From contig WMCF01000023.1 of the NCBI GenBank assembly GCA_009792885.1, forward strand, positions 13,344,520 to 13,408,519: a stretch of 64,000 bases of DNA, read 5' to 3'. Of this stretch, positions 25,291 to 38,400 are shown in pieces. The position numbers were made by a program, and so were the translations under genes. Source of the stretch: Eremophila alpestris peregrina. Lineage: Eukaryota; Chordata; Aves; Passeriformes; Alaudidae. Below the pieces are notes generated by a model that was not told where the DNA came from, ran no database searches, and saw only the letters and a program-made list of their open reading frames with translations. The stretch's first letter is position 1, and every line of letters begins with the position of its first letter.

Positions 25291-26685
25291 AATTAACTTC
25301 AGGACAGCTTGGCAAGACTGAATAAGAAATGATGGTGGAACTGGGCTCTGCATTTCACAAAAGGTGCTTTTTCCCATGCAACAGAATTGTCCCTTTGCAT
25401 CGCATCTAAAATCCTATGAAGACATGGCAAAAAAGGGCTGATACTGCCTGAAATCCAAGCCAGTAGTGGAAGTGATGTAGAAGCATCCCATAGTACTCTT
25501 GTATGTTCGTAATACCTACAAAATTTAACCCCAAATCTACTTTGCCAGTTCACTGTGAGATCCTCTGCAGGGCCAGGTGAGTATCTCTGAAACAGACAAA
25601 TCCCAACTGTGATTTGCTGCTATGCTTTTATACACCAGCTTTTGCACATCTAAGAGTACATTTTAAAACCTTCTTATGACTTCACTATTTTTGTAAGCCA
25701 GTGGGGTTAAATGACTGTGGAAAGTTGCCCAGTATCAAGAGAGACGCTCAAAATGGCACAAAATGTAGCCACTCAACTCACTTGTGAGCTTTCCCTGGGG
25801 AAGAGGCGAAGTAACAAAGAGTGTGAAGTTGACTTCCTAATTTAAGGACTCCAACAGGCACCTTAGCTAAAAAACTGGGAGGCCTGACCTTCCTAAGAGT
25901 GTGCTGTTGTCACAGAGGTACAAATATAGTTCTCTCACCACACTAATTGCCGCTATTTACATATTTAAAATGCCACCTGATGGGTTTCAGTTTTCAAGTC
26001 AGACCCCAATGCCAAGTGCTAAATAAACACCTAATGAAAGTCAGACATTATCCACCAGAGCTTTGTGTTCCCTCACTTTCCTCATAGCATCAGACTCTCC
26101 TCAGCCTTTGAACTGTCCCTTCTGGGTTTCTGAACAAGCACAGAATTAATTTGGCAGAAATTCTGCAACTGTTCCTCAGTGAGGGCAGTGTCATGTGCAT
26201 TATTCTTCTCCTCTGCCACCCTGAGACACTGATTTCTGCTTTTGTGAAGAAAAGCTTATGTGCTATCTACACTTTCACGTTCTGGAGCTAGCTTAGGGAG
26301 AAATGTCTATTTGATAACTTTCAAGCAATCCCACTATGTGGATGTGTATTTGTTTGTCTCTACACATCCACAACCAGCTGTCTGCTTTTAATCAATTTTT
26401 ACCTAATGTCTTCAGAGATATTAAGCCGTTAAAAATTCATAAAAAGAGGCAAATGGGCCTATCACAAATGTGAAGGGTAGATGAAGAACTGAGAACAACA
26501 GAGAAGAGACTCGAAATGAGAATGAAAGAATGATACAGGAGAAACTGATGTCTAAATGTTTATGACAAGATAAACGCAATTTATTGTCATTATAGCTTCT
26601 TTGATTACCTTTCAACCTTTTCTTAACGATGCCCATATGTTGCAAATAGGAGGGTTTTATGACTTTTGTTCTCTCACCTTTCCCA
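25291..26685. other. Intergenic, no gene recognised
   Basis: This is unique-looking sequence with no recognisable exon, RNA gene or repeat. Confidence 0.45.
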
Positions 26686-26880
26686 CGGCTTACATTCCCG
26701 CTTTAATGACTGCGCTGACACCAGCCGCGCTGCCGGCTGTGTTTGCCTGCCCGTCAGCGGGGGTCCCTGGGGAAGCCGCCCCGCTCATCCCACTCGGAGG
26801 CCGCCTGTCGTTCCGGGGACGTGCGCCAGGTGGCGGTGCCGCCACTGCCGTGCCACCTGCAGGCACCGGGGAAAGCTTCT
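26686..26880. promoter_or_regulatory. Isolated CpG-rich patch
   Basis: About 190 bp of strongly GC- and CpG-rich DNA (for example CCAGCCGCGCTGCCGG, GGAAGCCGCCCCGCTC, TCGTTCCGGGGACGTGCG) sits alone in AT-rich sequence about 1.7 kb upstream of the TOLLIP island. Three overlapping frames stay open here because of GC content, not because of coding. It could be a small regulatory island or an upstream promoter; nothing shows a transcript. Confidence 0.4.
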
Positions 26881-27379
26881 TTAACAACAAATCCTTGAAA
26901 AAAATGCTTAGAACGGCTTAAAATGGTGAATAAAGCTAAGCTTTTATTCTATGCGGGTTTCCTGAGAACAATAATAAAACAGGAAAATAAAAAATGAAGT
27001 TAGAAAGTGGCAACACCGTTAGGAAGGAACAATGTTCACTTAAGTCACTGTGCATCTCTGTATGGGGAAAACAAATATCAAGAATTTCTGAGTTAATATT
27101 ACTATTTTTTTTCAGTTGATACAAATTTCATAGAGGCAATAATGTTTTCTGTCTGATCTCTTCGAAATTATTGTGACTAGATGAGGTCTTGGAATGAAAT
27201 CCATGGTGAGTAAAACTGTAATGGCTCATGACTCACCCAAAACTAATTTTGTAGCTTGTGTGGTTATAGGTGTAAGAATACCAATGAAGTTTGTTAACGC
27301 TCTTTTTCCTCCATCCTGCCCTCATGATGTCAAGACTGTAATGTCATAATTATGTCAAGACTTTCTACCTGCAGAGGAA
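26881..27379. other. Intergenic, no gene recognised
   Basis: This is AT-rich spacer between the CpG patch and a CR1 copy, with nothing recognisable. Confidence 0.5.
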
Positions 27380-28033
27380 GACTTGGGGGAGATGGTTGAT
27401 GACAAACTGAACATGAGCCAGCAGTGTCTGCAAAGCCAACTGTGTCTCTGGGCCACATCAAAAGGAGGGTGGCCAGCAGGGTGAGGAATTGACTCTCACC
27501 TTTTACTCTACTCTCCCACCGAGATCCCACCGAGTACTGCACACACCTCTGGTGTCCCCAGAGGTGGTATTGGATGTGGAATTGTTGGAGCAAATCAAGA
27601 GAAGGGTCATGAAATTAGTGAGGGGACTGAAGGACCTGCTTTACAAAGACAAGTTGAAAAAGTGGGAGCTGTTCAGCCTGGGGAAGAGAACGTTGTGAGA
27701 GGACCTAACAGCAACGTTCTGATACCTGAAGGGAGCCTACAGGGAAGCTGGAGAGGGACTCATTGTGAGGAGCTATAGTGACAGGACAAGGAGCAATGGG
27801 TACAAACTGGAAGAGTAGAAATTTACTGTAGATATCAGTACAAAATTCTTAACTGTAGGGATGGTGAGGCACTGGAACAGGTTGCTCAGAGAAGCTGTGG
27901 ATGCCCCATCCCTGGCAGTGTTCAAAGCCAGGATGGATGGAGCTCCAAAGACCTTGGTCTAGTGAGAGGTGGTTGGAACCGGGTGACCTTTAGGGCTCAT
28001 TTCAACCCCACAATATTCTATGATTCTGTGAAG
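27380..28033 (+). mobile_element. CR1 LINE 3' portion
   Basis: The sequence follows the CR1 ORF2 end and 3'UTR in order: 'GACAAACTGAACATGAGCCA', 'GGTGGCCAGCAGGGTGAGG', 'GTGGGAGCTGTTCAGCCTGG', 'GGTGAGGCACTGGAACAGGT', 'GTTCAAAGCCAGGATGGATG'. It ends ATTCTATGATTCTGTGAA. It lies about 0.4 kb from the TOLLIP CpG island and is followed closely by an A-rich tract. Confidence 0.92.
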
Positions 28034-28087
28034 TAAAGAAGATGAGGCTGTTCCCACTGCAAGAAGACACTAGCGGAGAGTGGAGGC

Positions 28088-28135
28088 AAAAAAAAAAAGA
28101 AAAAAAAAAAAAGGAAAAAAAAAGAAAAAAAAAAA
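28088..28135. repeat. A-rich low-complexity tract
   Basis: Forty-eight bases of A are broken only by isolated G residues, 55 bp beyond the CR1 3' end. Confidence 0.9.
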
Positions 28136-28429
28136 GCTGGTGCTATATTTGGAGCGTTCCTAATTGCACTGTTCTATTTCCAGCTGCCGAAATCCGCACT
28201 AGAATTTTAATTAAGGGCTAAAATTGTGCGGCAGATCCTGACAACAGGAAACAGCCCTAACAACGGGAAACAGTTATGTTATTTAAATAAGCTTTGAAAT
28301 AATCAGATTTTATCTCCCGAAGCAGCACTCGGATGAATATTAAAGCTGCTTTTGTTCTCACGGAAAGGGCTGCGCTTGATAAGCAAGCTCTGGGAAACCA
28401 CTGGGGCCAGGCCAGGCAGAGCGTCATTC

Positions 28430-29480
28430 CCTTTTCCATCTGGCCCCCAGGGCTGGCAGAGGGCCCCGGTAGCGCTCCGCACACCCCGCACACCCCGCGG
28501 GCGGCTCCGGGCGGGCGGGAGCGGCGCCCCCGGCACAAGATGGCGGCCTGAGGCGCCGCGCCCGCCCCGCCTCGGCCGCAGCGCCGCGGCGCCCCCTACC
28601 GGCCGCGCCGCCCCCGCAGCGCCGCGCTCCGCTGCGGCGGCCGCAGAGCTGGACAGCGCACGCGCAGGACGGCTCCCCGCCCCTCCCGGTGCGTGCAGGG
28701 GCGCATGCGCAAGAGGGCGCCGCTGCGCTGCCCTCGGGGCGGGGCCGGGCGGGTCAGGTGACGCGGGGCTCGTGCTGAGTGACGGGCAGCGGGACCGCGA
28801 TCGCGGCTGGGAGCGGCGTCGGCGGCCTGGCGGGGCCGGAGGGGGAGGAAGAGGAAGGGTCTCGGCCGCGGCCCCGGCGAGGCGCCATGGCGACCACCGT
28901 CACCACCCAGCGGGGCCCGGTGAGTGCTGCGGGCGCGGCGCCGCCGCGGGGCCCGCTCAGGGGGGTATCTCCTGGTACCGCTCTCCGCGCTGGGCCGGCG
29001 AGGCCCGGCTTGAAGACCCCGATGGGCCCTCCCGGCCTCTGGCAGCGCCGGTGTGGGAAGGAGGCTCCGTGTCTCTCACTCTGCCCCAGCTCCGGCTGCG
29101 CCGGAAGGGGGTGAGGAAAAGCCCTCTCATCTTCTCCAGGCTGCTGGGATGCGGGGGTGGGAAGTCTGCCTTGTCTCCTGGTTTCTTGCTTGCGAAGAGG
29201 CTTTGGGAAAGGGGAGGGGAAAGTCCCTCCTAACTGTGCGGAGTCCTTGAGGCCGCTGCTCTGCCCGTTCTTTTCCCAAAGGCCTTTCCAAGGAGGGAAA
29301 TGCTTACACGGAGCCGGAGTGAAACCGCTTTCCTTTGGAAGCAGAGCGCAGCTCCCTGTGCTCGCGGCTCGGCGGGGCACGGGCGGGCCGCTGTCCCTGG
29401 AGCTGCCGCCTGAAAGCTGGAACGGCGCATCCCGTGTAGGATGTAGGCGTGCGTGTGGGACGGGAGCTGAGCCGTCGTAA
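28430..29480 (+). promoter_or_regulatory. TOLLIP: CpG-island promoter of TOLLIP
   Basis: About 1 kb is very GC- and CpG-rich, covers TOLLIP coding exon 1 and lacks a TATA box, as expected of a broadly expressed gene. Visible motifs are a YY1-type AAGATGGCGGC at 28,537-28,547, an NRF1-like GCGCACGCGCA at 28,656-28,666, a perfect NRF1 palindrome GCGCATGCGC at 28,701-28,710, and GC boxes near 28,735-28,755. The exact transcription start is not visible. If it lies upstream of 28,540, the YY1 ATG would open a four-codon upstream ORF (M-A-A-stop). Confidence 0.8.
28887..28919 (+). CDS. TOLLIP: TOLLIP coding exon 1
   Basis: It encodes MATTVTTQRGP, ending phase 0 at a GTGAGT donor. It lies within the CpG island; the 5'UTR extends upstream by an unknown distance. 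Confidence 0.95.
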
Positions 29481-32400
29481 AACCAATGTACCAGCCTTCT
29501 GGGAAGTGGTGCTGACAGTTTATTGGGAATGTGTTACTGTCTGGTTTTGCCCTGGGATAATCATACCTCACACCGGGATGTTCTACGTGTGAGGCGTTAC
29601 AACATCAGCTTTCGACAGATGTTCCTTTCTCTTCCTCCTGTTTGAAAGGATCTGGTAGTCATTGACAATATCATTTTGCTTATGGTGAAATGAGGGTTTT
29701 TAAAAAAACAATAAATTTACACTGCTCTATTTTATTATGTAGAAACAGCTACTTTTTCTTAAATTTATGCAGCATTGTAGAAAGAACAGTGAGGTGAATT
29801 ACTGCTAATCTTGAAAAACTACACTGCTGTCATTTTTCTTATGACAGTCATATGATATGGTCGTCAACTTTATTCCTTGAAGTGCCTTATCTGTTTTACT
29901 TATAACTGGCTGGTCTTTCTTGAAAGTTACTCTTCTAGATGTCTTGTTCTATAACTTCCTAGGTACTCCTGTATAATCTGTTGGCAATATTTTTTTTCCT
30001 AAACTTGATTGAAGCCTGACAAAAGGCATATGATGATTTATCTCATGCAGCTTTGGCTTTCTGGGCTTCAGGTTTTGGGGTTTTTTTTAAATGTGTTGCT
30101 AAGATTGTTGTACGTGCTTTTCTTCCTTGCCCACTTCAGAGATTTGAATGTTTTCAAATGAATGAATAAATTATGCAATATTAAGCAGACATTCACAGCT
30201 GGGTGTGTTTATGTGGTACATTCCAGCCTTTCTTAATTCTCTTCAGGGAGGAAGATGAAATTCCTACTAGTTTCTGTATATGCAACTGCATTACAAATGA
30301 ATAGCCACTAAATGGTGCTAAAGGATTGGGAACCACTTTTTTCTTTACTGCTGGTGAGAACACTTCAGTCTTTCTGTTTGAACAAGCAAAAAAATATTCA
30401 AGGTTGTTTCATGTGGGTAAGAAACTCAGCTGGGCTGTTGCCAGTCTTATAGCTGCACTTTCTAATTTGTGATGCTGCTTACTTGCTGTGTAATTGAAAA
30501 TTCTTATTGCTGCTTAGTTTTTCAGATGAAACGGAATTCATCCTGTCTGTTACTGTAAATACTCTGCTAGAATATAGATGGATATCTCTGGCCCTTTTCA
30601 GGATGGAAATTAGCATATTCTCACATTTGTAATCTTTTATGAACAAAACAGCTTTTTAAATCTAAACTATAGCTGAAAATGTAAGGACTGCTAAGTGGTA
30701 CCTTTTGCAAGTGAGAGTATTAATAAACAGTTTGACCAAGCTTTAGATTAAGACTGGGCCACCAAAATTTTGTGATTCCTTATCTAGCCAGTCATACCCA
30801 AAATTACTCTCCATGGTTATTCTCAGTGACTATCCAGCATGCTGGCAAATACATCAGGTCCTTCAAAATTAGATTAACTATCAAGCTGGGACTGCATAGA
30901 CTTCTGCTCCTAATTTCCCTAATAATCACTACTCTGATGAGTTTTCTTCTTGAGACTCTTCAAAACTTTTTATAGGCCCTTGTCAAAAGTCCCTTTCCAG
31001 CTTTCTGGTAGGCTCCTTCAGGGACTGGAAGGTGCTTTGTGATCTCCCCACAGCCTTCACTTCTCCAGGCATACACACAGATGTCATATGGACTCTCACT
31101 CTGTCTTTAATTTTTAACTCACATTTGTATACCATAGTTTCTGCCATACTTTGCAGGTATTTTTACCCCCTCCTTTTTTCATGTGAAATCTGCTCCATTT
31201 CAGGTTAACAGCTGAGATCTTCTTTCTCTCAGTGTTGCGTCTCAGAAGTGATCCTGGGTCTGTTTTCTCAATGATTGCTTGCAGATACCAGAAAGCCACT
31301 ACAAAGGTGCATTCTAACTTTCTTCTATTCTAAACAAATCCTCAGCCTGGCCTCACAAGTGCTCCAGCCCTTTTCATGGGCCTTCTTGGTGGATCTTTGC
31401 TGGGATCCCTGAGTTCATAATTTTTCATGTACTGCTGAGCCCTAAACCATCGCAGTGTCGCAGATGTAGTCCAGCAGTTATTTCCCTTCTCAGCCCACTA
31501 GCTGGATTCTTGTTGATCCCATGCAGTTTTCTATTAGGATTCATTGCTGCAAGAGTCTTCTGCTTATCCATGTTTTGCTTGCTCTCCACCTCTGTAGAGG
31601 TGCAGACAGTCCTGCCAGTTGTTCTTCAGTCTGTACCCGTGCCAGGCGTTTTTCTGGCCAAAGTACAGGTCATTGCGCTTGTTGAATTTCATGAGATTCC
31701 TGCCAGTGAATTCTTCTGTCTCTCTAGTTGGTCCTGTCCTCAAATATACCAGTCATTTCTCCCAAAATTTAATGTCATCTTCAAAACTGATAAGGATGCC
31801 TTTTGCCTTCACCTTTTGTTACTGAGAAAAAATACTAGACACATAAGTTTCTGTACAGATCTCTGAACAGCTTCACTTTTAACCAACTTCCAGTATCATT
31901 AACCACTGAACTGCAGCTTCTGAACTCAATGCCTCAGTCAGCTTTTCATCCATTCAGTAGTCCACCCATTCAGATTGTAATAATCCAGCTTTGATACCTT
32001 CTTCACTTTCCTTAGTTATATATTCTTGTTTTTGAGAAGGCAGATGGCTCATCAGCTTTTTATTCTTTTACAACCTTGGTAAAGGCTGGTTATTCCTAAA
32101 CCCCGTTGAGCTTTTTTTTCCTTCACGTATCAAGGAATGTCTTCCAGATGCACTTGCTCCATGAATTTCATAGTGACTGAGGTGAAGCTGACCTGCCTGT
32201 GGTTCCTCAGGTCATCCTTCTTGCCCTTTGGAATGCTGGGTATGAGATTTGTCTTTCTCCAGTTATAGGGGAGTTCCTCTAATCTCCATGACCTTTCAAA
32301 GGTGTTGAAGAGCAGCCTTGAACAAATACCAGCTCTTTCAGGACCTCTGGATGCTTCCTGTCTGGTACCAATTTTTTCTTCAGTTGGTAAAGCATAGAAT

Positions 32401-35400
32401 AATAGTTCAAAATTCTGTCATTCAGTTTTTCTTTGTTAAAAACAGTAAAGCCATTTAAAGGAGAATGGTCAGAAATTTTTGAGTACTTAGGTGTTTAAAG
32501 CTCTTTGATGTTTTGAAGATGAAACTTCCTTGGTAGCAGCTAGTGTGGAAACCTTAATTATGGTTCCCCGAGTGTGTTGTGTCTGGGCAAATATTTCTGT
32601 AACTCGGGGCATCTGTGGCTGTGTTTGGCTCTGTGTCCCTTTCCCTCCCTTACACAGGTGCCAGTACTTGCAGAATCAGTGACTTGAAGGTTCTGACAAC
32701 TTACCTCCCATTCCCTTTACCTCCAATCCTTGTTTCTTCTGGCCAGGCCTTTACACTGACCCGCTTTACAGCTCTCTGGCACCATTTCATGTTGCATAAG
32801 AAACAGGAAGGTGAGACTGAGACAGCCCCATCCTCAGTTACGTCAAATAGCTGTAGAATATCACACCATGTTCAGTTTGAAGAAGTTGAGATGCAGTTTT
32901 TATACCTGCAGCATTCTACTCTGAAAATCCACAAAACTACCTCTGGGGTGGTTGTAGCAGATGAGAGGAGCAATCTTCTTCTATTTCAAGATAATCCATA
33001 TTTTTGAGATGCAATGCTGTCAGTAAAGTTTATTAGAGAGTGATTATAAGGCAGGCTTATTTTAAATTTGTCTTCTGAATTGTAGTCCTATCCCTGTCCT
33101 GTTGCTACATGGAATTAGGTTTTTGTTCTGCAGCTAATGACAACATGCTTGAATTTTACATTCCTTCTGAAGTGCTGTTATAGTAGAGGGAAGTGCATTT
33201 GTTTCAGAGCAGTTGTGCAGTAGGATCAGTGACACAACCTTGTCATGTATGTTTTCCTTGCTTTTGAAATAAAAACTCTGGTTGATTTCTGGTTACGTAA
33301 CTTTGTGTTTTTAATTCAGGTTGGGAGGTGGCAATTATGTGCCTGCTTTTTAATGCTTTGAGGAAGATGTAAATTGACCTGTTTTCTTTACAGATAAAAA
33401 GATTGCATGATACTGATTTGTTTCCATCAATATGGAATCAGATGATAATTAGTATAAGAACATACTGAGTAATGTATTTCCTTCAATAAGCACCCTTCCT
33501 AGATATTTTACAGGCTGTATCACCAGGACTTGAGAACCAAATCTTAGTCAGAACTGAACATCTGTGTGCATCTCTGATTCTCCACTCTTCCCTTCTGGAG
33601 AGGTTTACCACTCGTATCTTCTGAGAACTTAGGTGGTTTTAATTTCTTTGTATGTCACCTTTGCAGTTCTAGGATAAGAGTGTGGCTTTGTGTGAGGTAA
33701 CTGAATAACCTAGAATCAGTTTAGCTGCTGTAAGAAAACTTTGGTCTCCTTTATAGACTTTTCCCCCTTTGGACTTCAGTACAGAGACTAGTTTGTTTAT
33801 GTTATTTTGGAGCAGATACTGGCTAACTTTTATGAAATAACATTTCAAAAGCAAAAGCTATTATTAGACTTCTGTTGTGAATGACTTCAGCTTTCCAATA
33901 TCCATGTGAAGGTGGAGACAAAAGAGGCTATCCTGTTTTCTGAGAGTTTGACAGAGGGAGCTTGCATAATATGGAAATGGGATTTCAGGGGTGCAGCCAT
34001 CACTTCTGACTATGGGAAATGTTGATGATGTCTGTTCCTGGAGGTGCTAATAGTACCAGATTTGCAACTTCCCGGAGGACCAGGGCTGGAGGGGGCCTGC
34101 TGTGTTGTAAATGTTATTTCCTTGCTAATTCTGGGTCCATTTCATATCTTGTCTAAATGGACTATGTTTTATTTTGAAATGATATGTATTCCAGTGAGAA
34201 GGCTGTTACAACACCGTGTCTCATTGCCAGCCAAACTTAAATAAACGTACTTTAATTATTAACTACTAGCTTAGTTTTCTTCTTCTCTGTCTGTTTTTTC
34301 TTTCCACTTCTTAAAACTTCAGCTGCTTAGATTTTTAATTGTAAAATTTTAAGGTGCTTGTAAGCAAAACTGATTCCCTTTTTACTCTGCTTCCCAATAG
34401 TCCAGCAGCAGGCATTCAGTGCTTCCTCCTGAACTTTTCAGTTAAACTTCCTTTTTGGCATGTGACACCTATGGTTGCCAAGATCCTGAGGCTCTCATAT
34501 AATCATGCAAAATAGTCATACATGTGATTTGGCAAGAGCTGCAATTTCTGTCTCCAAGATGCAATGTTGACATGCACATGCTGTGTAATCTTGAAAAGCT
34601 ATGTCCTCGAGGCCTGTTAGCTTCTTAAATGATGTTCTGTAGGCATGCATCTGCCAGATACATGATTGAGTAATCTTGCTTGGGATTGCAGCATGAGAAA
34701 CTGTCTTGTCTTTTGTCTTGATGAGGCAGACAGATCTGTATTAAATAAGTAATCCGCTCTGTAGACAGCAGAAATAAACGAGCTTAATGACAAGTTTTCT
34801 ATGACACTTTTTTTGCCTTTTAAAATTTTATTATAGATCTTTGTTGTTTTAAAATGACACTCTCTCTAAATGTTTTTGAATTGATAATGTTCACTGAGCA
34901 TTTAAAACCTAGAAATACCCGAGTTGTGGAATTGACAAGTAATGGGTAGAAACTTTCCCTTTATACTGTAAATCTAACAGGGAATCCATGGGGAGTGCTG
35001 ATTCATACTGGCACATGTGACAGAAGTTCTCTGCTACTACTTTTTGTCCTGGCTCATTCTCATGATAGACCAGATTTTTAATTCCCACATTGTTGTTTTG
35101 AATGTGGTGGAATTTTGTCACCAATGTTAGTTGCAGGCTAGTTGTGTTTAACACTGGAAAAGCACTGGGATATCTTTGTTGTGTTGCAGGATTTGGTCCA
35201 TTAGGAGGTCTTGTTTTAAAGTCTGTCTTGAAGGTGACTGTGGAAGTGACCTTTCAGATGAGAGCCCTGTGCTCTGTCTTGGCACAGGAACGATTGGACA
35301 CAATGTGTGTGATGAATAAGTGAAAGAAGTGGATGCCATCAGATATCATACATGAATGTGTTGTAAAACTTAGTGGTTCTGACTTCTGTATGGACTGTTT

Positions 35401-38400
35401 AAATGCTTAGTTGCAGAGCAGCGTTGCCTCTCTGTCCTAATTTTTCTCAGAAGCTTGTGTTGGAAATAATTGTTTCTGAAAAGGAGAACATTTGCTACAT
35501 GAGTTGGCAGTTTTGTCATTTAATTAATTCTTTGTTCACGCTGTCAAAACAAGACTAAATTCTTAATTTGTTACACTTCGATTTATATTTATCTCTTTCC
35601 CATTGTAAAAGTTTAAATCTTTCTTTTCCTCTCTTTCTTTTTTAAGGTATTTGTTGGTGAGCTCCCTCAAGATTTTCTTCGTATTACCCCAACCCAGCAG
35701 CAGCAGCAAATCCAGCTGGATGCCCAGGCAGCTCAGCAGCTACAGTATGGAGGAGCAATGGGTACAGTAGGAAGACTCAGTATTACTGTAGTACAGGTAT
35801 AAATTATGCCATCTTTGTACAATTAAGTAATTCTAAATAATTAATGCGATTTTAAAAATTGGTGGGCACAAAAAGATTTTGTGTTGGAATTTGAGTAACT
35901 AAATTACTTGCAAATGGGTAGTAATTCTTAAAGGTTTTGGAGCTTCATTTTTTTCTGTACATCAGCATTTTGTCGAGTTTCATGTTTCATTGTTGCCTGG
36001 TGCAGCGATTTCCTGTAAACCTTGCTATTGTAGCACATAATCAAATAAACTCATGGGGGTTTTTGCAGTGAACAGATTTCTCTGAAAACTTCTGTTCAGA
36101 GGCTTCCTGTAGTTCCTGTACTTTAGTAGTTTTAAGAATATTATAGAAAATTACAGTTCCCAACTTCTGCTTGAGCACAGCTGTGCAGCAGTACTCACTT
36201 GTTGTTCAGGGCTGTCATCAGCTTTTTTTGTTCTAGTCTTCTGATGTTACAGCAAAAGTATGTTGCATCTCTTCTGATTCTATACAGCATCTGTTTTATA
36301 GTAATGTTAGGCCTTAAATTGTCCACTGAATCAACTACTATTAAATGCACATGCTGAAATAAGTGTTTAATCACTTTGAAACATATGATCTACTCTGATT
36401 AGATTACTTCAATTGAACTGCTTTTGCAGGCTGTGCTTTTGGGTTCTGTGATATTCTTGAAGGTACTGGATTTCTGTATTTCATCCTTTAAAATAACTTA
36501 AGTGAGAGAGGACGGGCTACCTATGACATTACACTTCTGATTGTATGTTGGAGATCAGATACCCAGGGAAAAATTGAGCTTGTTACAATGTCCTTGTAAT
36601 CATGTATTTGGTGCTTTGTAAAAAGTAATTTATTTTAGTTACAGTGAAGATGAGCATTTTCTAACATAAATAGGTTAAAAAGATGTTTCCTTTTCAAGGT
36701 CTCCCCGACACTTAATGGCATTACTGGTTTGTGTTTTAATCTGAATGCTGTTTTTCTTTTTTTTTTTTTTTTTAACTCTTTTCTCTCTGTCACAGAATTT
36801 CATCTAGTCCTTTGTTCAATATTCGGTTCTTACTGTGAACTGATAGTAATTAAGTTCTCAAGTTAATACACTTCCTGCGTTTCTTTTCTTTTCAGGCCAA
36901 ACTGGCAAAGAATTACGGGATGACGCGCATGGATCCGTACTGTCGGATACGGCTGGGCTACGCTGTGTATGAAACCCCAACAGCACATAATGGAGCCAAG
37001 AACCCCCGCTGGAACAAAGTTATTCAGTGCACTGTTCCCCCGGGGGTGGACTCCTTTTATCTAGAGATATTTGATGAGGTCAGAACTGCTATAGATTTTT
37101 TCTACCCCTCCCCTTCTCCAGTTTGGACTGAGGTTTGGGTGAAACCTTGCAAAAAAGGAATGAGTTAGTGCAGACAGTTCCTTAGCTGTGTTCTCTGGGG
37201 GATGACAAAATTTTTCAGAATTCCAAAAGCAGCAATTCACTAGGTTTTGCTCTTCTCCGAGAATATCAGAACTGTTACTTTTCTTTGGTAGCTGATAAAG
37301 GGACATTAGCAGGCTTGCCTGCAAAGGAAGTGAAACAAAAGATGTGAGTGCTTTTTAAGATCCTCTTGGCTATCAAAATGCCCTGCAGCTTTAGGTCCTT
37401 CACTGTCCCTATTAAAAATAGCCTGTTGTACAATGCTGTTTTACTTGAAAATTCTTCAGTGCTATTTTAACCTAGGAAGATCTTGGAAGCTTTCTCAAGC
37501 TTGGAAATTCCTAAGAATAAAGCTGTCAAATACTGACTGTGTGTAGTCACTAGGATTTATTAGGAGAAACTAAAAAGCTACAGCTAAAGCTAAAGTAATG
37601 GTTTACCTTTTTTTTTGCTGCCTCACTGTGTGTAGTAAAGCATGACAGTGCAGCAGCTCTGGTCATTACACAAGCAAGGCTTTTGGATGCTGCTTTGGGG
37701 ACTTAGCTGATTGTTTCAGTGTCTGTTTCATTACTGCAACAGGGGAGCAGGTCAGTACTTTTATCTGCTGGAGTTCACAGCCTATCATAGTAAACAGAAG
37801 CTGTTTATGTTCATGTAATGGCCTCTGATGTCATGTCATGAGATTCACACAGCCTATGACAATGTTAGGATGCTGTATTTCTAGAGTGTTCAGGTTTTCA
37901 ATTTCTTGGTATTAAATATCTGCAATCAGTCTAGAATCCCACTTAAAGTGTGCTTCATCCTTATTGGAAAGGAGATGGCCAAAATATTTATTGACACTTA
38001 AGTAGTTTCAAAGGGAATCAAAGCAACAAGTTAATAGCATAAAACTGAAGTGTTAGTCAAGGATAATTTTAAATTTGGGATTTCTTTCAGGACAATTAAT
38101 TTGGTAATATTTTTCAAATTCTATTTCAGAGAGCCTTTTCAATGGATGACCGCATTGCTTGGACACACATTACAATTCCTGAATCTCTTAAACAAGGAAA
38201 TGTGGAGGATGAATGGTATAGCTTAAGTGGAAGGCAAGGTGATGACAAGGAAGGAATGATTAATCTGGTTATGTCATACACGGTAAGCTGAGTTTGGGGT
38301 GGGAAGGGAGAGAAGCTCCTTAAGTAGTGGGAGGGAGATATTTTAGACTGAAGTAGATCTGTTGTACCATACTGGGTGTTTGTGTTTGTTGGCATTTAAA

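Noticed and set aside
24844..25377. A 177-codon - strand ORF as a gene
   Set aside because: It overlaps an LTR-like segment with a TATA box and AATAAA in retroviral order; no domain is seen.
1..28430. CRISPR arrays, tRNA or rRNA genes, or a hidden second gene upstream of TOLLIP
   Set aside because: Reading both strands showed no spaced direct-repeat array, no cloverleaf with A/B boxes and no chain of phase-compatible exons.
28352..29233. A 293-codon + strand ORF and a 208-codon - strand ORF (28,754-29,380) at the TOLLIP promoter
   Set aside because: Both are long only because the CpG island is poor in stop codons. They are low-complexity Arg/Gly/Ala/Pro sequences, one overlapping TOLLIP exon 1 in the wrong frame.
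36920..37168. A TOLLIP exon 3 form extended into intron 3
   Set aside because: The GTCAGA donor at 37,079 joins in phase to exon 4 and matches the conserved protein; the extra codons are intron read-through.
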